From the NCBI GenBank assembly GCA_964411425.1, contig CAYPKW010000022.1, forward strand, positions 1 through 38,412: DNA of 38,412 nt, written 5' to 3'. The notes under the pieces were generated by a model. It had not been told where the DNA came from. It searched no databases and was given only the letters and a program-made list of their open reading frames with translations. Below are positions 25,069-35,573 of this stretch, piece after piece; position 1 is the first letter of the stretch; each line of letters begins with the position of its first letter. The DNA comes from CAYPKW01 sp964411425 (GTDB taxonomy: Bacteria > Pseudomonadota > Alphaproteobacteria > Dongiales > Dongiaceae). A program made the translations under genes and the position numbers.

Positions 25069-25510
25069 CGAGTTGGCCCACGATGTCCTTGAACTGCTCG
25101 ATTTCCTTGAAGTCGCGATAGACGGAAGCGAATCGCACATAAGCGACCTTGTCGAGGCCGAGCAGGGCATCCATCACCGCCTCGCCGATGTTCTTCGAGC
25201 CGATCTCGGTCTCGCCGGAGCTCTCCAGCCGCCGGACGATGCCGTTGACCGCGCGATCGAGCTGCTCGTCGGGCACCGGCCGCTTCTGCAAGGCGATCTT
25301 CATGGAGCGGCGGAGCTTCTCGCGATCGAACGTCTGGCGCTGGCCGTTGCTTTTGATCACCATCAGGTCGCGCAACTGCACGCGCTCGAAGGTCGTGAAG
25401 CGGGCGCCGCAGCTCGGGCACTGCCGGCGCCGGCGGATGGCCGAGTTGTCGTCGGTCGGCCGCGAATCCTTCACTTGCGTATCTTCGTTGCCGCAGAACG
25501 GACAGCGCAT
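25052..25510 (-). CDS. nrdR: Transcriptional repressor NrdR
   Basis: A 152-residue regulator of ribonucleotide reductase genes. The N-terminal zinc ribbon has C3, C6, C31 and C34 (MRCPFCGNEDTQVKDSRPTDD, RRRRQCPSCGARFTTFE). The ATP-cone domain follows (LMVIKSNGQRQTFDREKLRRSMKIALQKRPV, TEIGSKNIGEAVMDALLGLDKVAYVRFASVYRDFKEI) and senses dATP/ATP. NrdR binds paired NrdR boxes before nrd operons; none are seen in this window. It lies between glyA and ribD, the common alphaproteobacterial order, with about 28 bases after glyA. Confidence 0.96.
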   Translation of the reverse strand: MRCPFCGNEDTQVKDSRPTDDNSAIRRRRQCPSCGARFTTFERVQLRDLMVIKSNGQRQTFDREKLRRSMKIALQKRPVPDEQLDRAVNGIVRRLESSGETEIGSKNIGEAVMDALLGLDKVAYVRFASVYRDFKEIEQFKDIVGQLGGGRE

Positions 25511-25538
25511 GGTCCCCCCTCCCTTCTCGAGCCGCCCG

Positions 25539-26852
25539 CTACCGCCGGCCGGTGTAGATCGGGAAACGCCGACAGAGCGCCTGCACCTCCGTCGCCACCG
25601 CCCGTTCGGTGGCGTCGTTGTCCGCGCCGCGCGCGGCGAGCCCGTCCAGCACCTGCACGATCAGGCGGCCGACCTCTCGGAACTCGGGCCCGGCGAAGCC
25701 GCGCGTCGTGGCGGCCGGCGTGCCGAGACGGACGCCGGAGGTGACCGTTGGCTTTTCCGGATCGAACGGAATCCCGTTCTTGTTACAGGTGATGCCGGCG
25801 CGCTCAAGGCTTTCCGCCGCCACCTTGCCGGTGAGCCTCTTCGGCCTGAGATCGACCAGCATGAGATGCGTGTCGGTGCCCCCCGATACGATGTCGAGGC
25901 CGCCCTCCGCGAGCACGCCGGCCAGCGTCTTGGCGTTGTCCACGACCGCGCGAGCGTAAGCCTTGAAGTCCGGCTGCAACGCCTCGCCCAGCGCCACCGC
26001 CTTGGCCGCGATCACGTGCATCAGCGGCCCGCCTTGCAGCCCGGGGAACACCGCCGAGTTGATCTTCTTGCCGATCTCCTCGTCCATCGCCAGGATCATG
26101 CCGCCGCGCGGCCCGCGCAACGTCTTGTGCGTGGTCGTGGTCACGACGTGGGCGTGCGGCAGCGGGCTCGGATGCACGCCGCCGGCGACGAGGCCGGCGA
26201 AATGCGCCATGTCGACCAGGAGATAGGCGCCGACGCCATCGGCGATGCGCCGGAAGCGCGCGAAATCGATCACCCGCGGCACGGCCGAGCCGCCGGCGAT
26301 GATGAGCCGCGGCTTATGCTCGTTCGCCAGCCGCTCCACTTCGTCATAGTCGATCCTCCCGTCCTGGCGCCGGACGCCGTATTGCACGGCCTTAAACCAC
26401 TTGCCGGAAAGGCTCGGCGGCGCGCCGTGGGTCAAGTGGCCGCCTGCCGCCAGCGACATGCCGAGGATGGTATCGCCCGGCTGGCACAGCGCCAGCATGA
26501 CGCCCTGATTGGCCTGGGCGCCGGAATGGGGCTGCACGTTGGCGAAATTGCAGCCGAACAGCTGCTTGGCGCGGTCGATGGCGAGCGCCTCCGCCACGTC
26601 CACGAACTCGCAGCCGCCGTAGTAGCGCCGGCCCGGGTAACCCTCGGCGTACTTGTTGGTGAGCACCGTGCCCTGCGCTTCCAGCACCGCCGCGGAGACG
26701 ATGTTCTCGGACGCGATCAGCTCGATCTGCTCCTGCTGGCGGCGCAACTCGTCGGCGACGGCGCCGAAGATCTCGGGGTCGCGCTCGGCCAGCGACGCGC
26801 TGAAGAAGTCGGACCGGCGCAAGGGTACGGGGGCGGCATCGGTGCGGATCAT
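25539..26852 (-). CDS. glyA: Serine hydroxymethyltransferase
   Basis: A 437-residue PLP enzyme that interconverts serine and glycine, feeding one-carbon units to tetrahydrofolate. The PLP lysine is K243 in TTTTHKTLRGPRGG. Other landmarks are ELIASENIVS, NKYAEGYPGRRYYGGCE, NVQPHSGAQANQGV, GHLTHG and LVDMAHFAGLVAGGV. A small oddity is GGSAVPRVID where most homologs have a Tyr after SA (SAYPR/SAYSR). GGGAG lies about 12 bases before ATG 26852. It follows rpiB by 43 bases, a linkage that is very common in Alphaproteobacteria. Confidence 0.97.
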   Translation of the reverse strand: MIRTDAAPVPLRRSDFFSASLAERDPEIFGAVADELRRQQEQIELIASENIVSAAVLEAQGTVLTNKYAEGYPGRRYYGGCEFVDVAEALAIDRAKQLFGCNFANVQPHSGAQANQGVMLALCQPGDTILGMSLAAGGHLTHGAPPSLSGKWFKAVQYGVRRQDGRIDYDEVERLANEHKPRLIIAGGSAVPRVIDFARFRRIADGVGAYLLVDMAHFAGLVAGGVHPSPLPHAHVVTTTTHKTLRGPRGGMILAMDEEIGKKINSAVFPGLQGGPLMHVIAAKAVALGEALQPDFKAYARAVVDNAKTLAGVLAEGGLDIVSGGTDTHLMLVDLRPKRLTGKVAAESLERAGITCNKNGIPFDPEKPTVTSGVRLGTPAATTRGFAGPEFREVGRLIVQVLDGLAARGADNDATERAVATEVQALCRRFPIYTGRR

Positions 26853-26895
26853 GGGGTAAATTTCTCCCTGATGTTTTCAGTGCCGCGATCTCGGG

Positions 26896-27330
26896 CTAGC
26901 CGAGCTTGGCGACGCGTCGGGCATGGCGGCCGCCGTCGAAGGGCGTCGTCATGAAAGCCCTGAGACAATCCTTGGCCACCTCCGGGCCGGTCAGCCGGGC
27001 GCCCAGCGCGAGTACGTTGGCGTCGTTGTGCTGGCGGGCGAGCCGCGCGCTCGTGGCGTCGCGGCACACGGCCGCGCGCAAGTGGCGGTGCCGGTTGGCC
27101 GCCATCGCGATGCCGTTGCCGGTACCGCACACGAGGACGCCGCGCGAGGCGCGCCCCACCTCGAGCGCCGTGGCCAGGGCATCGGCGAAGTCCGGATAGT
27201 CGACCGCGTCCTTCCCGCCGGTGCCGAGGTCGAGCGCATCGATACCCATGGCCGCGAGCTCGGCCTTGAGCAACTCTTTCAGCTCGAAGCCCGCGTGATC
27301 CGCGGCAATGGCGACGGTTTCCGGCGACAT
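26896..27330 (-). CDS. rpiB: Ribose-5-phosphate isomerase B
   Basis: The 144-residue product is taken from ATG 27330 (MSPETVAIAADHAG); a TTG five codons upstream is an alternative. It interconverts ribose 5-phosphate and ribulose 5-phosphate, the latter being a riboflavin precursor. Active-site residues are D11-H12 in ADHAG, Cys68 in VLVCGTGNGIAMAAN (the catalytic base) and His101 in RQHNDANVLALG. It is the first gene of the minus-strand run rpiB-glyA-nrdR-ribDEBH-nusB-thiL and is divergent from mucR. Its stop is also a CTAG site, unoccupied by any element. Confidence 0.94.
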   Translation of the reverse strand: MSPETVAIAADHAGFELKELLKAELAAMGIDALDLGTGGKDAVDYPDFADALATALEVGRASRGVLVCGTGNGIAMAANRHRHLRAAVCRDATSARLARQHNDANVLALGARLTGPEVAKDCLRAFMTTPFDGGRHARRVAKLG

Positions 27331-27515
27331 GCGGACGAGAACCAAGGAAGACCGAGCGAAAGCCGGCGATAGTTACCACATATCGTTCGCCCTTGCCATT
27401 GCCACCCCCAAGGGCTGGCCGCCGGCCGGGGCTGGGCCGGCCCTGCGGCGCTCGCCACCCGTGGCAAGTCTCCATGACGCGGTTTCCGAGCATTACTGCC
27501 GCTTGTCCTCCTTGA

Positions 27516-27544
27516 TTGACAAAACACCAGTTTCCGTGTCATGG
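27516..27544 (+). promoter_or_regulatory. Weak promoter candidate before mucR
   Basis: TTGACA at 27516-27521 is a perfect -35 box; 17 bases later TCATGG is a poor -10. It lies about 45 bases before the MucR start in an AT-richer stretch shared with divergent rpiB, where MucR autoregulation would be expected from known family members. Confidence 0.25.
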
Positions 27545-27588
27545 ACTGTGAAATCTATCCCGCTTCGTCAATCCGAGGACATGACCAG

Positions 27589-28011
27589 ATGGAAGACACC
27601 GACAAGATTTCCACCGAACAACTCCTGCGCCTCACGACCGAGGTGGCCGCCGCCTTTGTCAGCAACAACCCGCTGCCGGCGGCACAGCTTGGCGAGGTGA
27701 TCCGGGCGATTCACGGCTCGCTCGCGTCGCTCGGCGGCGAGGCGGCGAAGGATCCGGTGCCGGCCGTGCCGATCAAGAAATCGGTGACGACCGAGTACAT
27801 CGTTTGTCTCGAGGACGGTAAGAAACTGAAGATGCTGAAGCGCCACTTGCGCTCCACCTATGGCCTGACGCCGGACCAATACCGCGCCCGCTGGGGGCTG
27901 CCGGCCGACTACCCGATGGTGGCGCCCGCTTACGCGGCGCAGCGCTCCGCGTTCGCCAAGAAGATCGGGCTGGGGCGCACCGGCGGACGCCGGCGCCGGG
28001 CGCGCCGCTAG
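27589..28011 (+). CDS. mucR: MucR/Ros family transcriptional regulator
   Basis: The start is ATG 27589, with GAGG ten bases upstream; a longer frame begins at 27541. The 140-residue protein has an N-terminal oligomerisation helix (STEQLLRLTTEVAAAFVSNNPLP) and a C-terminal prokaryotic zinc-finger region (EYIVCLEDGKKLKMLKRHLRSTYGLTPDQYRARWGLPADYPMVAP is the family block). The first ligand Cys is kept (VCLEDG), but the second is Asp, and the last His of the finger is Tyr (RSTYG), as in MucR-type rather than Ros-type members. MucR proteins bind AT-rich sites with T-A steps, act as H-NS-like silencers and often repress their own gene. The basic tail (GGRRRRARR) probably adds DNA contact. Confidence 0.92.
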   Translation: MEDTDKISTEQLLRLTTEVAAAFVSNNPLPAAQLGEVIRAIHGSLASLGGEAAKDPVPAVPIKKSVTTEYIVCLEDGKKLKMLKRHLRSTYGLTPDQYRARWGLPADYPMVAPAYAAQRSAFAKKIGLGRTGGRRRRARR

Positions 28012-28031
28012 CGGCGAGAGGCGAGAAAAGG

Positions 28032-28060
28032 AAGGCCCGGCGCCGTCGGCGCCGGGCCTT
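28032..28060. terminator. Bidirectional hairpin terminator between mucR and livK
   Basis: A perfect 13-bp GC-rich stem, AAGGCCCGGCGCC - GTC - GGCGCCGGGCCTT, lies 20 bases after the mucR stop and 28 bases after the end of the convergent livK gene. The run following it on the + strand (GTCGTTCTGT) has few T residues, so it may be only partly intrinsic. A-rich AAAAGG precedes it, which serves as a short T run for the minus strand. Confidence 0.8.
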
Positions 28061-28087
28061 GTCGTTCTGTGCCCCGAAAGGCGCGCG

Positions 28088-29215
28088 TTACATCGAGCCG
28101 ATTTCCTTGTACTCGCCCTTCGACCAGAGGAACCAAACGTACTCGGGATTGAGCACGTCGCCCTTGTCGTCGTAGGTCAGCTTACCGATCACCGTGTCGA
28201 AGGCCTGGCCGCGAATGGCCTTGGACAACGCAACCGCGTCGGTGGTGCCCGCCGCCTCGACCGCCGCTTTCCAGACCTGGAACGCGGCATAGGTGTAGAG
28301 CGTGTAGCCTTCGGGGTCATAGCCCTGGGCCGCGAACTTCGCCACCACGTCCTTCGAGGTGTCGAGCTTGCGCGGATCGGGCTGGAAGGTCATCAGCGTG
28401 CCCTCGGCGGCATCGCCCGCGATGGTCCAGAACTCGTTCGTGACCAGCGCGTCCTCCGACACGAGCTGGGCATTGAGGCCCTGCTCGCGCGCCTGCCGGA
28501 CGAGCAGCCCGGCCTCGGTGTGATAGAGGCCGGCGTAGATGGCGTCGATCTTGCCCACCTTCAGCTTGCTCACCAGGGCGGAGAAGTCCTTGTCGCCCTG
28601 GTTGATGGCCTCGTACATGACCTCGAGCAGTCCCGCCCGGTTCATGTTCTTCTTGGTCTCGTCGGCGATGCCTTTGCCGTAGGTGCTCTTGTCGTGGATG
28701 ATGGCAACGTTCTTGCCCTTATACTTCTTGGCCAGGAAGTTGCCGGCGACGATGCCTTGCGCGTCGTCGCGCCCGCAGGTGCGGAACACGTGCGTCCAGC
28801 CTTTTTCCACCGCGCCCTCGGTCAACGTCGGGTTGGTCGACGCCGGCGTGATCTGGAGCACGTTGGACTCGGCGTAAACCTCGGAAGCGGGGATCGAGGA
28901 GCTCGAGCAGAAATGCCCCGCGACGAACACCACGCCCTTCGATACCAGATCCTCGGCCGCCGCGCGCGCCTGCTTCGGATCGCAGGCGTCGTCGCCGATC
29001 TCCAGCTTGAGCTGCTTGCCCAGCACGCCGCCAGCGGCGTTGATGTCGGCAACGGCCATCTCGGCGCCGCGCTGCATCTGCTCGCCGAACGAGGCATACT
29101 GCCCGGTGATCGGACCCGCCGTGGCGACGACGAGCTCGTCCGCCGCGGCGACCGACGCGCCGAGTCCCGCCGCCAATGCAACGGCGGCGACAAACGGTAG
29201 TCTTAGCTTATACAT
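28088..29215 (-). CDS. livK: Branched-chain amino acid ABC transporter, periplasmic binding protein
   Basis: Start ATG 29215, with GGGAG before it; the frame extends further but without signal peptide. The 375-residue protein has a Sec signal (about residues 1-27, cleavage near AAA-DE) and the two-lobed type I periplasmic fold: ELVVATAGPITGQYASFGEQM, GAEMAVADINAAGGVLGKQL, VVFVAGHFCSSSSIPASEVYAE, FRTCGRDDAQGIVAGNF and KNVAIIHDKSTYGKGIA. It presents branched-chain or related amino acids to LivHM. It is the last gene of the liv operon and, 184 bases after the DUF6867 gene, may have its own promoter or be processed for higher abundance. Confidence 0.93.
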   Translation of the reverse strand: MYKLRLPFVAAVALAAGLGASVAAADELVVATAGPITGQYASFGEQMQRGAEMAVADINAAGGVLGKQLKLEIGDDACDPKQARAAAEDLVSKGVVFVAGHFCSSSSIPASEVYAESNVLQITPASTNPTLTEGAVEKGWTHVFRTCGRDDAQGIVAGNFLAKKYKGKNVAIIHDKSTYGKGIADETKKNMNRAGLLEVMYEAINQGDKDFSALVSKLKVGKIDAIYAGLYHTEAGLLVRQAREQGLNAQLVSEDALVTNEFWTIAGDAAEGTLMTFQPDPRKLDTSKDVVAKFAAQGYDPEGYTLYTYAAFQVWKAAVEAAGTTDAVALSKAIRGQAFDTVIGKLTYDDKGDVLNPEYVWFLWSKGEYKEIGSM

Positions 29216-29399
29216 CTTGTTCTCCCTGCTGTAGCTGTGGGGGGTGGGTTGGACACCGCCGCATGGCGGGCCAAGGAGCAACGAAGTCGTACTCTCAATG
29301 ATAGCGCCCTGTTGCGGACGCTGCTGCCATGTATTGTACCGGTACGACCCCGTCTCCGCAACTACTGATGGCGAGGCCGCCTAGCGTTAACATTCATGC

Positions 29400-29744
29400 T
29401 TAATGGGCCTTCTCGCGCCAACTGAACGGCCCGGCTCTTTCGTACAGCCACGGGTATTGGGTCACCATTTTGCGCGCCCTCGTTATCCGAAAGGCGAACA
29501 GCGCGATCCCGACCAGCACCAGCCAATGCACCAGCAGGCCGAGCGGCGCCACGAGCTCGCCCCCGAACAGCGCGAAGGTGAGGAACCGGTCGCCCAGCGC
29601 CAACAAGACGGCATAGGCCACGTTGTGCCATTGCGGGCGCCAGGTCTCGGCCAGCGCCTGGCCCGTGATGAACGAGGCGCCGCCGAACAGCGCCACGGTG
29701 AGCCCGAGGAACACCGACCAACTGGTACCGAGGAGCTCTGTCAT
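29400..29744 (-). CDS. DUF6867-type small membrane protein of the liv operon
   Basis: A 114-residue protein with three or so hydrophobic segments: SVFLGLTVALFGGASFITGQAL, WHNVAYAVLLALGDRFLTFALFGG and LGLLVHWLVLVGIALFAFRIT, and a positively charged end (RARKMVTQYPWLYERAGPFSWREKAH). I recognise it as the uncharacterised DUF6867 family, which in Alphaproteobacteria occurs in branched-chain amino acid ABC operons. It lies 22 bases after livF, so it is co-transcribed. A role in assembly or modulation of the transporter is an inference; no catalytic motif is visible. Confidence 0.75.
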   Translation of the reverse strand: MTELLGTSWSVFLGLTVALFGGASFITGQALAETWRPQWHNVAYAVLLALGDRFLTFALFGGELVAPLGLLVHWLVLVGIALFAFRITRARKMVTQYPWLYERAGPFSWREKAH

Positions 29745-29766
29745 GAACCGATCCGTCCTCGACCGC

Positions 29767-30480
29767 TCAATGCCCGCCTTCGAGGTAGGCGGCGCGGACC
29801 TCGGTGTTGGCGAGCAGTTCGGCGCCGGTGCCGGAGAGTGCGATGCGGCCGTTGACCATGACGTAGCCGCGGTGCGCCAGCCGCAGCGCGTGATAGGCGT
29901 TCTGCTCCACCAGGAACACGGTCACGCCATCCTGCCGGTTGAGGTCGCGGATCACCTGGAAGATTTGCTTGACGAACATGGGCGCGAGGCCGAGCGAAGG
30001 CTCATCGAGGAGCAGGAGGCGCGGCCGGCTCATGAGCGCGCGCGCGATGGCGAGCATCTGCTGCTCGCCGCCCGACAGCGTACCGCCGCGCTGGTTGCGT
30101 CGCTCTTCCAGGATCGGGAATAGGCGCAAGACCTTGGCCAAGTCCTCCTCGAACGTCGTCGGATCGGCCGTGATGGCGCCGAGGCGCAGGTTCTCCAACA
30201 CCGTCATGCGCGCGAAGATGCGCCGCCCCTCGGGCGCCTGCGCGAGGCCCCGGCGCATGATCTCGTAGGTCGGCAGCCGCGTGATGTCATCGCCGTCCAG
30301 CGCGATGCGCCCCTGGTGTGCCCTCGGATTGCCGCAGATGGTCATGAGCAGCGTGGACTTGCCGGCGCCGTTGGCCCCGATCAGGGTCACGATCTCGCCC
30401 TGCCCAACCGCCACGTCGACGCCGCGCAGGGCCTCGATGTGCCCATAGGACGCATGCACCCCCGTGACGCTCAGCATCAT
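29767..30480 (-). CDS. livF: Branched-chain amino acid ABC transporter ATPase LivF
   Basis: A 237-residue ATP-binding subunit from ATG 30480 (MMLSVTGVHASYGHIEALRGV); a second ATG follows directly. ABC motifs in order: Walker A GANGAGKST near 38-46, Q-loop QAPEGRRIFARMTVLENL, signature LSGGEQQMLAIARAL, Walker B LLLLDEPSLGLAP and the His switch VFLVEQNAYHAL. The QAPEGRRIF sequence is characteristic of LivF. It pairs with LivG on the cytoplasmic side of LivHM. It begins 14 bases after livG ends. Confidence 0.95.
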   Translation of the reverse strand: MMLSVTGVHASYGHIEALRGVDVAVGQGEIVTLIGANGAGKSTLLMTICGNPRAHQGRIALDGDDITRLPTYEIMRRGLAQAPEGRRIFARMTVLENLRLGAITADPTTFEEDLAKVLRLFPILEERRNQRGGTLSGGEQQMLAIARALMSRPRLLLLDEPSLGLAPMFVKQIFQVIRDLNRQDGVTVFLVEQNAYHALRLAHRGYVMVNGRIALSGTGAELLANTEVRAAYLEGGH

Positions 30481-30494
30481 CGCCCGCGCTCCGA

Positions 30495-31357
<863 letters not shown>

Positions 31358-31361
<4 letters not shown>

Positions 31362-32857
31362 GGCGACGCCTTCGCCGGCGCGCCGCGCCGCATGAGAATG
31401 GTCGGATCGCGGTGCGCCAACAGGCCGCGCGGGCGCCAGATCATGATGAGGACCATGGCCGCGCCGAAGGCCAGCATGCGATAGGCTTCGAGCTCGCGGA
31501 TCAGCTCGGGCCCCGCGATCAACAGCACCGCCGCCACCACCACGCCCACCTGGCTGCCCATGCCGCCAAGCACCACAATGGCGAGGATGATGGCGGATTC
31601 GAGGAAGGTGAAGCTCTCCGGGCTGACGAAGCCCTGGCGCGTGGCGAAGAACGACCCGGCGATGCCGGCGAACATGGCGCCCACGGCGAACGCCGTGAGC
31701 TTCGTATTGGTCGGATTGATGCCGAGCGACCGGCACGCGATCTCGTCCTCGCGCAGGGCCTCCCAGGCGCGCCCCAAAGGTAGCCGGCGCACGCGCAAGG
31801 TGAAGAAGTTTGTGACGAGGGCGAGCGCCAGGATGAGATAGTAGAGGAAGTACACGCGCTGCACGGAGGCAAACTCGAGGCCGAAGAAGGTGTGGAAGCT
31901 GTCGGTTCCCGCCGGCGGATTGGCAGTGAACGGCAAGCCGAAGAACGACGGCCGCGGGATGCTGTGAATGCCGTTCGGGCCGCCGGTGAACCACCACCAG
32001 TTCAAGAGGATGATGCGGATCATCTCGCCGAAGCCGAGCGTCACGATGGCGAGATAGTCGCCGCGCAGCCGCAACACCGGAAAGCCGAGCACGATGCCGA
32101 ACGTGGCGGCCATTATGCCGGCGAACGGCAGGCAGAGCCAGAAGCTGACGCCGACGTAGTGCGCGAGCAGCGCGTAACTGTACGCGCCCACCGCGTAGAA
32201 CGCCACGTAGCCGAGGTCGAGCAGGCCGGCGAGGCCGACCACGACGTTGAGGCCCCAACCGAGCATGACGTAGGTCAGCACCAGGACGCCCAAATCCACC
32301 TCGCGGCGGTCGATGAAGGGCAGGAACGGCATCAGGACGGCGAAGGCGATCAAGATCGGCCCCAGCCAGCGCGCGGCGTGCTGCACCTGGGCGCCGATGC
32401 GATCCATCGTGCGGTCGCGGTCGGCCGTCGCCGGGCCGGTCTGTCGCCTGCCGAGCGCCGTGGCGGCCCGCAGGCCGAGCGCGCCGGCCACGATCACCAA
32501 CGTCCAATTGACGATCGGACTGGCGAAGGGAACGAACCGGCCGACCGCCGATTCCTCGCCGGACAGGAGCACGAAGGCGAGCGCCGCCGCGACGGCGACG
32601 CAGCCGATCAGGGCCGGCAGCGGCCATCCGGCGCGGATCGACGCCAGCGCAAACCGGCCGAGGGCGACCGTGATCACCGCATTGACGACGTCGGGAAAGC
32701 GCGTAGTGAACCCGAGGCCGGCGGCGCCCGTATCGACGGTCTCGAAGCCGACCAGGCCCACCGTGAGCACGAGGGTCAGCAGGCCGGCCATCGCCGATTC
32801 CTTCACGACCGGCAGCAGGCCCATTGCCCTCGGCAACGCTTCCGTCCTGGCAACCAT
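31358..32857 (-). CDS. livM: Branched-chain amino acid ABC transporter permease LivM
   Basis: A 499-residue permease, longer than the core because of an N-terminal extension of three or so membrane segments (residues about 20-150, DUF3382-like) before the conserved LivM fold. The core shows GWGLNVVVGLAGLLDLGYVAFYAVGAYSYALLA, the typical LRLRGDYLAIVTLGFGEMIRIIL, the ATPase-contact loop LGRAWEALREDEIACRSLGINPTNTKL and VVLGGMGSQVGVVVAA. It forms the membrane channel with LivH. It lies 3 bases after livH and overlaps livG. Confidence 0.95.
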
Positions 32858-32860
32858 GGC

Positions 32861-33775
<915 letters not shown>

Positions 33776-33895
33776 CGCTGTCCGTCGCCCCTCCACGATG
33801 GCGCGGAGTTGCGGCGGGCGCCGCTTCCCCCTCGTTCTCGCGGCGACCCTACCTAACGCCGCGCGGGCCTACAAGGTCAAACTATTGGGAGCGGG

Positions 33896-34285
33896 TCAAC
33901 CGGCCGACGCCTCTCGCGGCCGCGACAGGGTCCGGCCCGGCGGGAAGCGGACGGTCACGGCGGTGCCCTCGCCGAGGCGGCTTTCGATAACGAGCGTGCC
34001 GCCATGCAATTGCGCGAACGCGCGGGATAGCGGCAGGCCGAGACCCGCCCCCGCCCGGTCGTCGCGCACGGCGCTGTCGCTCGACCCGAAAGCAAGGTGG
34101 CTTCTCGCGATGTCCTCGGCCGTCATGCCCCGGCCGCTGTCGCGGACGACGACGGTCTGGCCGCCGTCGTCGGCGCATGCGGTCTCCATCGTCACGCGAC
34201 CGCCGGCGGCGGTGAACTTCAAGGCGTTGCCGGCCAGATTGATCATGATCTGCGACACCAGCCGACGGTCGGCGGCGTTTCTCCT
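33896..34285 (-). pseudogene. C-terminal remnant of a sensor histidine kinase
   Basis: Reading minus strand from about 34285 gives ADRRLVSQIMINLAGNALKFTAAGG, which is the kinase N box with the residues that normally precede it. It continues through G1 (VRDSGRGM), G2 (GAGLGLPLSRAFAQLHGGTLVIES) and the strand GTAVTVRFPP to a normal stop at 33896. Everything upstream of ADRR is missing: in frame comes unrelated sequence and then a stop at about 34310-34312, and the glutaryl-CoA dehydrogenase gene begins at 34345 on the other strand. The dimerisation domain with the phosphorylated His is absent, so it cannot act as a complete kinase. A GTG at 34258 could still give a 120-residue fragment. The break is best explained by a deletion. 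Confidence 0.75.
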
Positions 34286-34344
34286 TGCGCCGCGCCACCC
34301 CGGCGCCCATCATCCGGCGAAGGCCGCACCAGGAGTAGCTCGAC

Positions 34345-35559
34345 ATGACCACCGCGGAAGCCATAGCCGCGCCGAAAGGGGCCGAGAAGAGCGGCTTCCA
34401 GTGGGACGACGCGTTGCTGCTGGAGGACCAGCTCGGCGAAGAGGAGCGGCTCATCCGAGACACCGCGCGGCAATACTGCCAGGAGCGACTGATGCCCCGC
34501 GTGCTGGAGGCCCACCGGCACGAAAAGTTCGATCGCGCCATCATGACCGAGCTAGGCGCGCTCGGCCTGCTCGGCCCCACAATTGAGGGCTACGGCTGCG
34601 CCGGGATCAATTACGTCTCCTACGGGTTGGTCGCGCGCGAGGTGGAGCGGGTCGATTCCGGATATCGCTCCGCCATGAGCGTGCAGTCGAGCCTGGTGAT
34701 GCACCCGATCCACGCCTACGGCACCGAGGCGCAGCGCCAGAAGTACCTGCCGCCGCTTGCCAAGGGGGAGCTGGTGGGCTGCTTCGGGCTCACCGAGCCC
34801 GACCACGGCTCCGATCCCGGCGGCATGCAGACGCGCGCCCGCAAGACCGCCCGCGGCTACGCGCTCACCGGCGGCAAGACCTGGATCACCAACTCGCCGA
34901 TCGCCGATGTCTTCATCGTCTGGGCCAAGGACGACGCCGGCGCCATCCGCGGCTTCATCCTGGAGCGCGGGATGAAGGGCCTCGGCACGCCGAAGATCGA
35001 GGGAAAATTTTCCCTCCGCGCCTCGATCACCGGCGAGATCGCGATGGACGACGTGCCGGTGCCGGAGGAGAACCTGCTGCCCAACGTCAAGGGCCTCAAG
35101 GGCCCGTTCGGCTGCCTCAACAACGCCCGCTACGGCATCGCCTGGGGCGCGCTCGGCGCCGCCGAGTTCTGCTGGCACGCGGCGCGCTCCTACGTGCTTA
35201 ACCGCCGCCAGTTCGGCCGGCCCTTGGCCGCCAACCAACTGATCCAGAAGAAGCTCGCCGACATGCAGACCGAGATCGCGCTGGGCCTGCAGGCCGCCTT
35301 GCGCCTCGGCCGACTCAAGGACGAGGGCCGCGCGACGCCGGAGATGATCTCCATGCTGAAGCGCAATTCATGCGGCAAGGCGCTCGACATCGCCCGCATG
35401 GCCCGCGACATGCACGGCGCCAACGGCATCGCCGACGAGTTTCACGTCATCCGCCACGTCATGAACCTGGAGGCGGTCAACACCTACGAGGGCACGCACG
35501 ACATCCACGCCCTCATCCTGGGGCGCGCGCAGACCGGGATTCAGGCGTTTTCGGCGTAG
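34345..35559 (+). CDS. gcdH: Glutaryl-CoA dehydrogenase
   Basis: A 404-residue FAD enzyme that oxidises and decarboxylates glutaryl-CoA to crotonyl-CoA in lysine and tryptophan breakdown, passing electrons to ETF. The catalytic Glu is E382 in NTYEGTHDIHALILGRAQTG, the signature that separates GCDH from other acyl-CoA dehydrogenases. Others are GYRSAMSVQSSLVMHPI (with the Arg that binds the glutaryl carboxylate), CFGLTEPDHGSDPGGM, TGGKTWITNSPIADVFIVW, NARYGIAWGALGAAEFC and RRQFGRPLAANQLIQKKLADM. AGGAG lies ten bases before the ATG. It stands alone, without a linked CoA transferase or regulator, between the kinase remnant and pxpA. Confidence 0.96.
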   Translation: MTTAEAIAAPKGAEKSGFQWDDALLLEDQLGEEERLIRDTARQYCQERLMPRVLEAHRHEKFDRAIMTELGALGLLGPTIEGYGCAGINYVSYGLVAREVERVDSGYRSAMSVQSSLVMHPIHAYGTEAQRQKYLPPLAKGELVGCFGLTEPDHGSDPGGMQTRARKTARGYALTGGKTWITNSPIADVFIVWAKDDAGAIRGFILERGMKGLGTPKIEGKFSLRASITGEIAMDDVPVPEENLLPNVKGLKGPFGCLNNARYGIAWGALGAAEFCWHAARSYVLNRRQFGRPLAANQLIQKKLADMQTEIALGLQAALRLGRLKDEGRATPEMISMLKRNSCGKALDIARMARDMHGANGIADEFHVIRHVMNLEAVNTYEGTHDIHALILGRAQTGIQAFSA

Positions 35560-35573
35560 CCGGCGCGGGCCGC

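Noticed and set aside
29383..29399. GTTAACATTCATGCTTAA before livK as a CtrA site
   Set aside because: The two TTAA blocks are 9 bases apart rather than 7, so it does not match the known CtrA full site.
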